A DNA stretch of 51,853 bases from Candidatus Cloacimonadota bacterium (lineage in GTDB: Bacteria > Cloacimonadota > Cloacimonadia > Cloacimonadales > Cloacimonadaceae), in the NCBI GenBank assembly GCA_030154085.1, contig JASKKR010000012.1:1-51853 (forward strand), written 5' to 3'. Shown here in pieces: positions 49,901 through 51,853 of the stretch. The notes under the pieces were generated by a model. It was not told the origin of the DNA, did no database searches, and was given only the letters and a program-made list of their open reading frames with translations. The position numbers were made by a program, and so were the translations under genes. The number at the start of each line of letters is the position of its first letter. Within the stretch, counting starts at the first letter, position 1.

Positions 49901-50145
49901 TGCAAGAAATGCTCAAAGGAACCAATATGACACATGAAGCCATTAGCTCCTTTGTGAACTCACAGGAACAAGCATATCAAAGTTCTGCTACGCAAGCTCC
50001 ACAATATAACAATTCTAATAACAGTTCAACCCCCAAAGTACGACCAGTGCAAGTTGGGGAGAAAGTAGGTCGCAATGATCCTTGCCCGTGTGGAAGTGGA
50101 AAGAAATACAAAAAATGCTGTGGTATGCATGAAGGTGAGGAGTAA
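46969..50145 (+). CDS. secA: Preprotein translocase ATPase SecA (1058 aa)
   Basis: The motor that pushes unfolded preproteins through SecYEG. Visible features are Walker A MATGEGKT (158-165), VDEVDSILIDEARTP near 264, the DEFTGRQMPGRRFSDG segment near 485, the second helicase half with ATNMAGRGTD and RQLRGRAGRQGDPG, and the C-terminal zinc-binding SEC-C motif CPCGSGKKYKKCCG near 1037-1050. It is about 150 residues longer than E. coli SecA (901): about 55 extra before Walker A and about 70 between ISGP and the EYVVIDNKV segment, a pattern I associate with FCB SecA. GAAGGA precedes ATG 46969. topA starts 5 nt after its stop. Confidence 0.97.
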   Translation: MLEKILKKLFGDKNTKDLKRYEPRVIEINNIYEGLHQYDDDQLRERIAEIKQEIADKLAPTRKELEDLQQEYRESSDDSDRNRIDNQIDIVTKKLKQLNKDTLDDYLPEVYAIVKDTCRRLLGKEFEVKGHMQKWDMVPFDVQLIGAMALHDGTIAEMATGEGKTLVATMPLFLNALLGRGAHLVTVNDYLASRDAEWMSPIFNFYGMRVGCITTGMDFAARKEAYEADVTYGMNSEFGFDYLRDNMATSPNQLVQRDFYYAIVDEVDSILIDEARTPLIISGPIAQDKNFYHELRPAIASLVQAQNALISRYLSEIREDLNKNKDNTFSTDSRLAKNLLLVQRGAPKNKAFTKLMQDASLKRLVQDTEGVYLRDKKMHELDEELFFVTDERQNSVDLCDKGRDMLSRKDPDLFVVRSLDEIIQEIDENPDISDEAKMQEKERATSNFMDKSEKLHNIKQLLKAFTLFENNQEYVVIDNKVIIVDEFTGRQMPGRRFSDGLHQALEAKENVAIEAGTQTFATITLQNYFRMYEKLAGMTGTAVTEEGEFMEIYGLPVIVIPTNKPVTRIDHDDEIYLTKNEKYQAIIDEVIYWHKLKKPVLVGTVSVEVSEVLSRLLRRHGIPHNVLNARQHQREAEIIANAGEPGAVTIATNMAGRGTDIKLGKGVVTQPIESYLGLSKQRTEEYYYGLPLDGLHIIGSERHESRRIDRQLRGRAGRQGDPGTSRFYLSLEDDLMRLFGSDRMAPLMQRIGLKPGEAIRHPMMTRAVERAQKRVEEHNFEIRKNLIKYDEVMNQQREVIYSYRRSVLKGYEIKNEIKEMISDSISRLAHQISMQSKYAEEWDLGIAIDFFKGLNIIIHEEDLQSDHLNEELLYNSLIEIADKAYERREKQLGSDVLRDIERRSLLEVVDNEWRDHLHEMDLLKEGVFLRSYANKDPLIEYKKESYSLFEGLIARIQDNVTKRVYTTFILTREQLNNMQEMLKGTNMTHEAISSFVNSQEQAYQSSATQAPQYNNSNNSSTPKVRPVQVGEKVGRNDPCPCGSGKKYKKCCGMHEGEE

Positions 50146-50150
50146 TAATA

Positions 50151-51853
50151 ATGGCAAAAGGACTGATAATAGTAGAATCACCCGCCAAAGCGCATACGAT
50201 TACAAAGTTTCTCAAAAACCAATACATAGTCAAGGCTTCGATGGGGCATATCAGAGATTTGCCTCAACATGATTTGGGCGTTGATGTAGAAAATAATTTT
50301 GACCCTAAGTATGTGACTGACAAAAAGAAAAGCAAGATCATAGCAGAATTACGTGAAGCCGCCAAAGCTGCCGATGCTATCTATCTGGCTAGTGACCATG
50401 ACCGAGAAGGTGAAGCTATTGCTTGGCATCTTAGCAAGGTGCTGGAAAAAGAAATCAAGGATAAGCCCTTGTATCGGATAGTCTTCAATGAAATCACTGC
50501 AAAAGCAATCAATTCTGCTATTTCCCAACCCGGCAAGATAGATATGCAAAAAGTAGATGCTCAACAAGCGCGCCGCATACTCGATAGAGTTGTGGGCTAT
50601 AGCATCTCACCGCTTTTATGGAAGGTTATTGCCAAGGATCTCTCCGCAGGAAGAGTCCAATCAGTCGCCTTACGCTTAATATGTGAGCGGGAAGACGAAA
50701 TCAAAGCTTTTGTACCTAAAGAGTTTTGGAAGATAGAGACAGAATTTTGGAAAGACGATCTCCCAAAATTTAAAGCTGTCATAGAGCGCTATCAAGGGAA
50801 AAAGGTTGAGATTAAAAGCGAAAAGGAAGCTATTCAGATAAGTGACGATCTCAAAACTAAGCAGGCCATTCTTGCTGATATAAAGCGGACTACTCGTTCA
50901 GTTGAGCCTCCAGCACCTTTTATCACTAGTACTTTGCAGCAAGAAGCATCAAAAATTCTATCCTTTCAAGCTCAACGCACCATGAGCATCGCACAACAGC
51001 TCTATGAGGGAGTGGATATCGGAGGTGAAAGTACAGGTCTTATCACCTATATGCGTACTGATAGTACTAGAATTGCATCTGAGGCGATAGATAATTGCAA
51101 AAAGCTAATCTCAGAGCGCTTTGGAAATGATTTAGTGAATGATTCTACTAGACTTTATAAAAACAAACAAAGCGCCCAAGATGCCCATGAAGCAATTCGT
51201 CCCACCGATGCTTTTCGCACTCCCGAAAGTATTAGCCCCTTTCTTTCCAAAGAACAGCTCAAACTATATACTCTCATTTGGCAAAGATTTGTTGCTACTC
51301 AAATGAAACCAGCCAAAGTGCAAACGAGCACGGCTAAAATCGAGATTGGAGATGCTGTCTTTGCTGCCAGTGGAAATCAAATTACCTTTGAAGGATTCCT
51401 TAAATGCTATCCACACGTGAATATTCAACTCGGTGAAAATATCGATAAGGGATATCGGAAAGCGGATGTCCTCGAACATGATGCTCTAAGAAAAAGTCAA
51501 CACTTCACCTCACCTCCATCTCGCTTTACTGAAGCATCTTTAATCAAAGAGCTCGAGGCAAAAGGTATTGGCCGTCCTTCAACATATGCAACAATCTTGA
51601 GTACAATCAGAAATAGAAAGTATGTAGTCTTAGAGAAAAAAAATTTTAAACCTACGCCATTGGGGATGGATGTTAATACTTTCTTGGTAGATAAGTTTGA
51701 TAGCCTATTTAATGTCAAATTTACTGCTAAGATGGAAGCTCAACTTGATGAAGTTGAATATGGCAAAGTAATATGGCACAAACTTGTTAAAGGATATTAC
51801 GAAGATATGATGGGACTTATTTCAAAAGTGGACGTAAAAAAAGAAAAAAATAA
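50151..51853 (+). CDS. topA: DNA topoisomerase I, 5' part (567 codons, continues past window)
   Basis: A type IA topoisomerase that relaxes negative supercoils. Visible features are the TOPRIM domain with LIIVESPAKA (residues 5-14) and SDHDREGEAIAWH (81-93), the catalytic GLITYMRTDSTRI with Tyr300, and the DAHEAIRPTD segment. The frame is still open at the last base: the final TAA of the window is not in frame, so the zinc-finger or C-terminal part lies outside. ATG 50151 is 5 nt after the secA stop, so the two form an operon. Confidence 0.95.
   Translation, partial: MAKGLIIVESPAKAHTITKFLKNQYIVKASMGHIRDLPQHDLGVDVENNFDPKYVTDKKKSKIIAELREAAKAADAIYLASDHDREGEAIAWHLSKVLEKEIKDKPLYRIVFNEITAKAINSAISQPGKIDMQKVDAQQARRILDRVVGYSISPLLWKVIAKDLSAGRVQSVALRLICEREDEIKAFVPKEFWKIETEFWKDDLPKFKAVIERYQGKKVEIKSEKEAIQISDDLKTKQAILADIKRTTRSVEPPAPFITSTLQQEASKILSFQAQRTMSIAQQLYEGVDIGGESTGLITYMRTDSTRIASEAIDNCKKLISERFGNDLVNDSTRLYKNKQSAQDAHEAIRPTDAFRTPESISPFLSKEQLKLYTLIWQRFVATQMKPAKVQTSTAKIEIGDAVFAASGNQITFEGFLKCYPHVNIQLGENIDKGYRKADVLEHDALRKSQHFTSPPSRFTEASLIKELEAKGIGRPSTYATILSTIRNRKYVVLEKKNFKPTPLGMDVNTFLVDKFDSLFNVKFTAKMEAQLDEVEYGKVIWHKLVKGYYEDMMGLISKVDVKKEKN

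Noticed and set aside
51851-51853. TAA at the window end as the topA stop
   Set aside because: It is out of frame with topA; codons fall at 51849-51851, so the gene continues.

Overview
The window is a dense, AT-leaning bacterial chromosome segment of about 35 protein genes and one tRNA. No phage, insertion sequence or CRISPR array was seen. Several gene types point to the FCB superphylum, and I suspect Candidatus Cloacimonadota. They are a GlmU-like nucleotidyltransferase/acyltransferase of the Bacteroidetes type, a SecA with large inserts, an ATP-cone/Mrr nuclease, a DUF4175-type coiled-coil membrane protein, a RicT (PSP1) protein, and at the left edge a secreted protein whose start resembles FCB surface proteins. 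This placement is inference from gene content; no marker tree was possible.

Left region (1-9822): a truncated secreted protein and the HU gene with a clear terminator (minus strand). Then, on plus, a TPR lipoprotein ending in a terminator, a UmuD-like self-cleaving peptidase, a 1075-residue outer-membrane-type protein and a TauE/SafE permease. uvrB lies on minus, followed by a small unknown gene joined to ndk on plus.

Plus-strand runs (10174-28652): the first run is ATP-cone/Mrr nuclease, dnaN, recF, a UMF1-type MFS transporter, a PotD-like lipoprotein, aspS, purN and mtaB. The second run is a DUF4175-like protein, a TPR protein, guaB, a Xer recombinase, and a ThiY-type binding lipoprotein with its ABC ATPase but no permease. 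A hairpin terminator closes the second run.

Minus-strand runs (28751-46450): an unknown lipoprotein, an ABC-F protein and tRNA-Arg(CCG). Beyond these, 14 genes lie almost without gaps: pgpH, ybeY, corC-like, DUF3108-like, vanZ-like, mlaF-like, Hpre_diP_synt_I/Gx transporter, PBP1a, glycosyltransferase, GlmU-like, ricT, rlmN, deoC and a two-domain thyX. The run mixes envelope construction, RNA modification and deoxynucleotide metabolism.

Right edge (46969-51853): secA and the first 567 codons of topA on plus, divergent from pgpH across a 518-bp intergenic region.

The observations most worth checking are the tandem, complementarily degenerated ThyX protein; a three-copy, about 90-bp dispersed inverted-repeat element always found just after a stop codon; the lone UmuD translationally coupled to an outer-membrane-type protein; the ATP-cone/Mrr nuclease beside dnaN-recF; and a DeoC with an N-terminal four-cysteine cluster. 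No complete new multi-gene system could be demonstrated.
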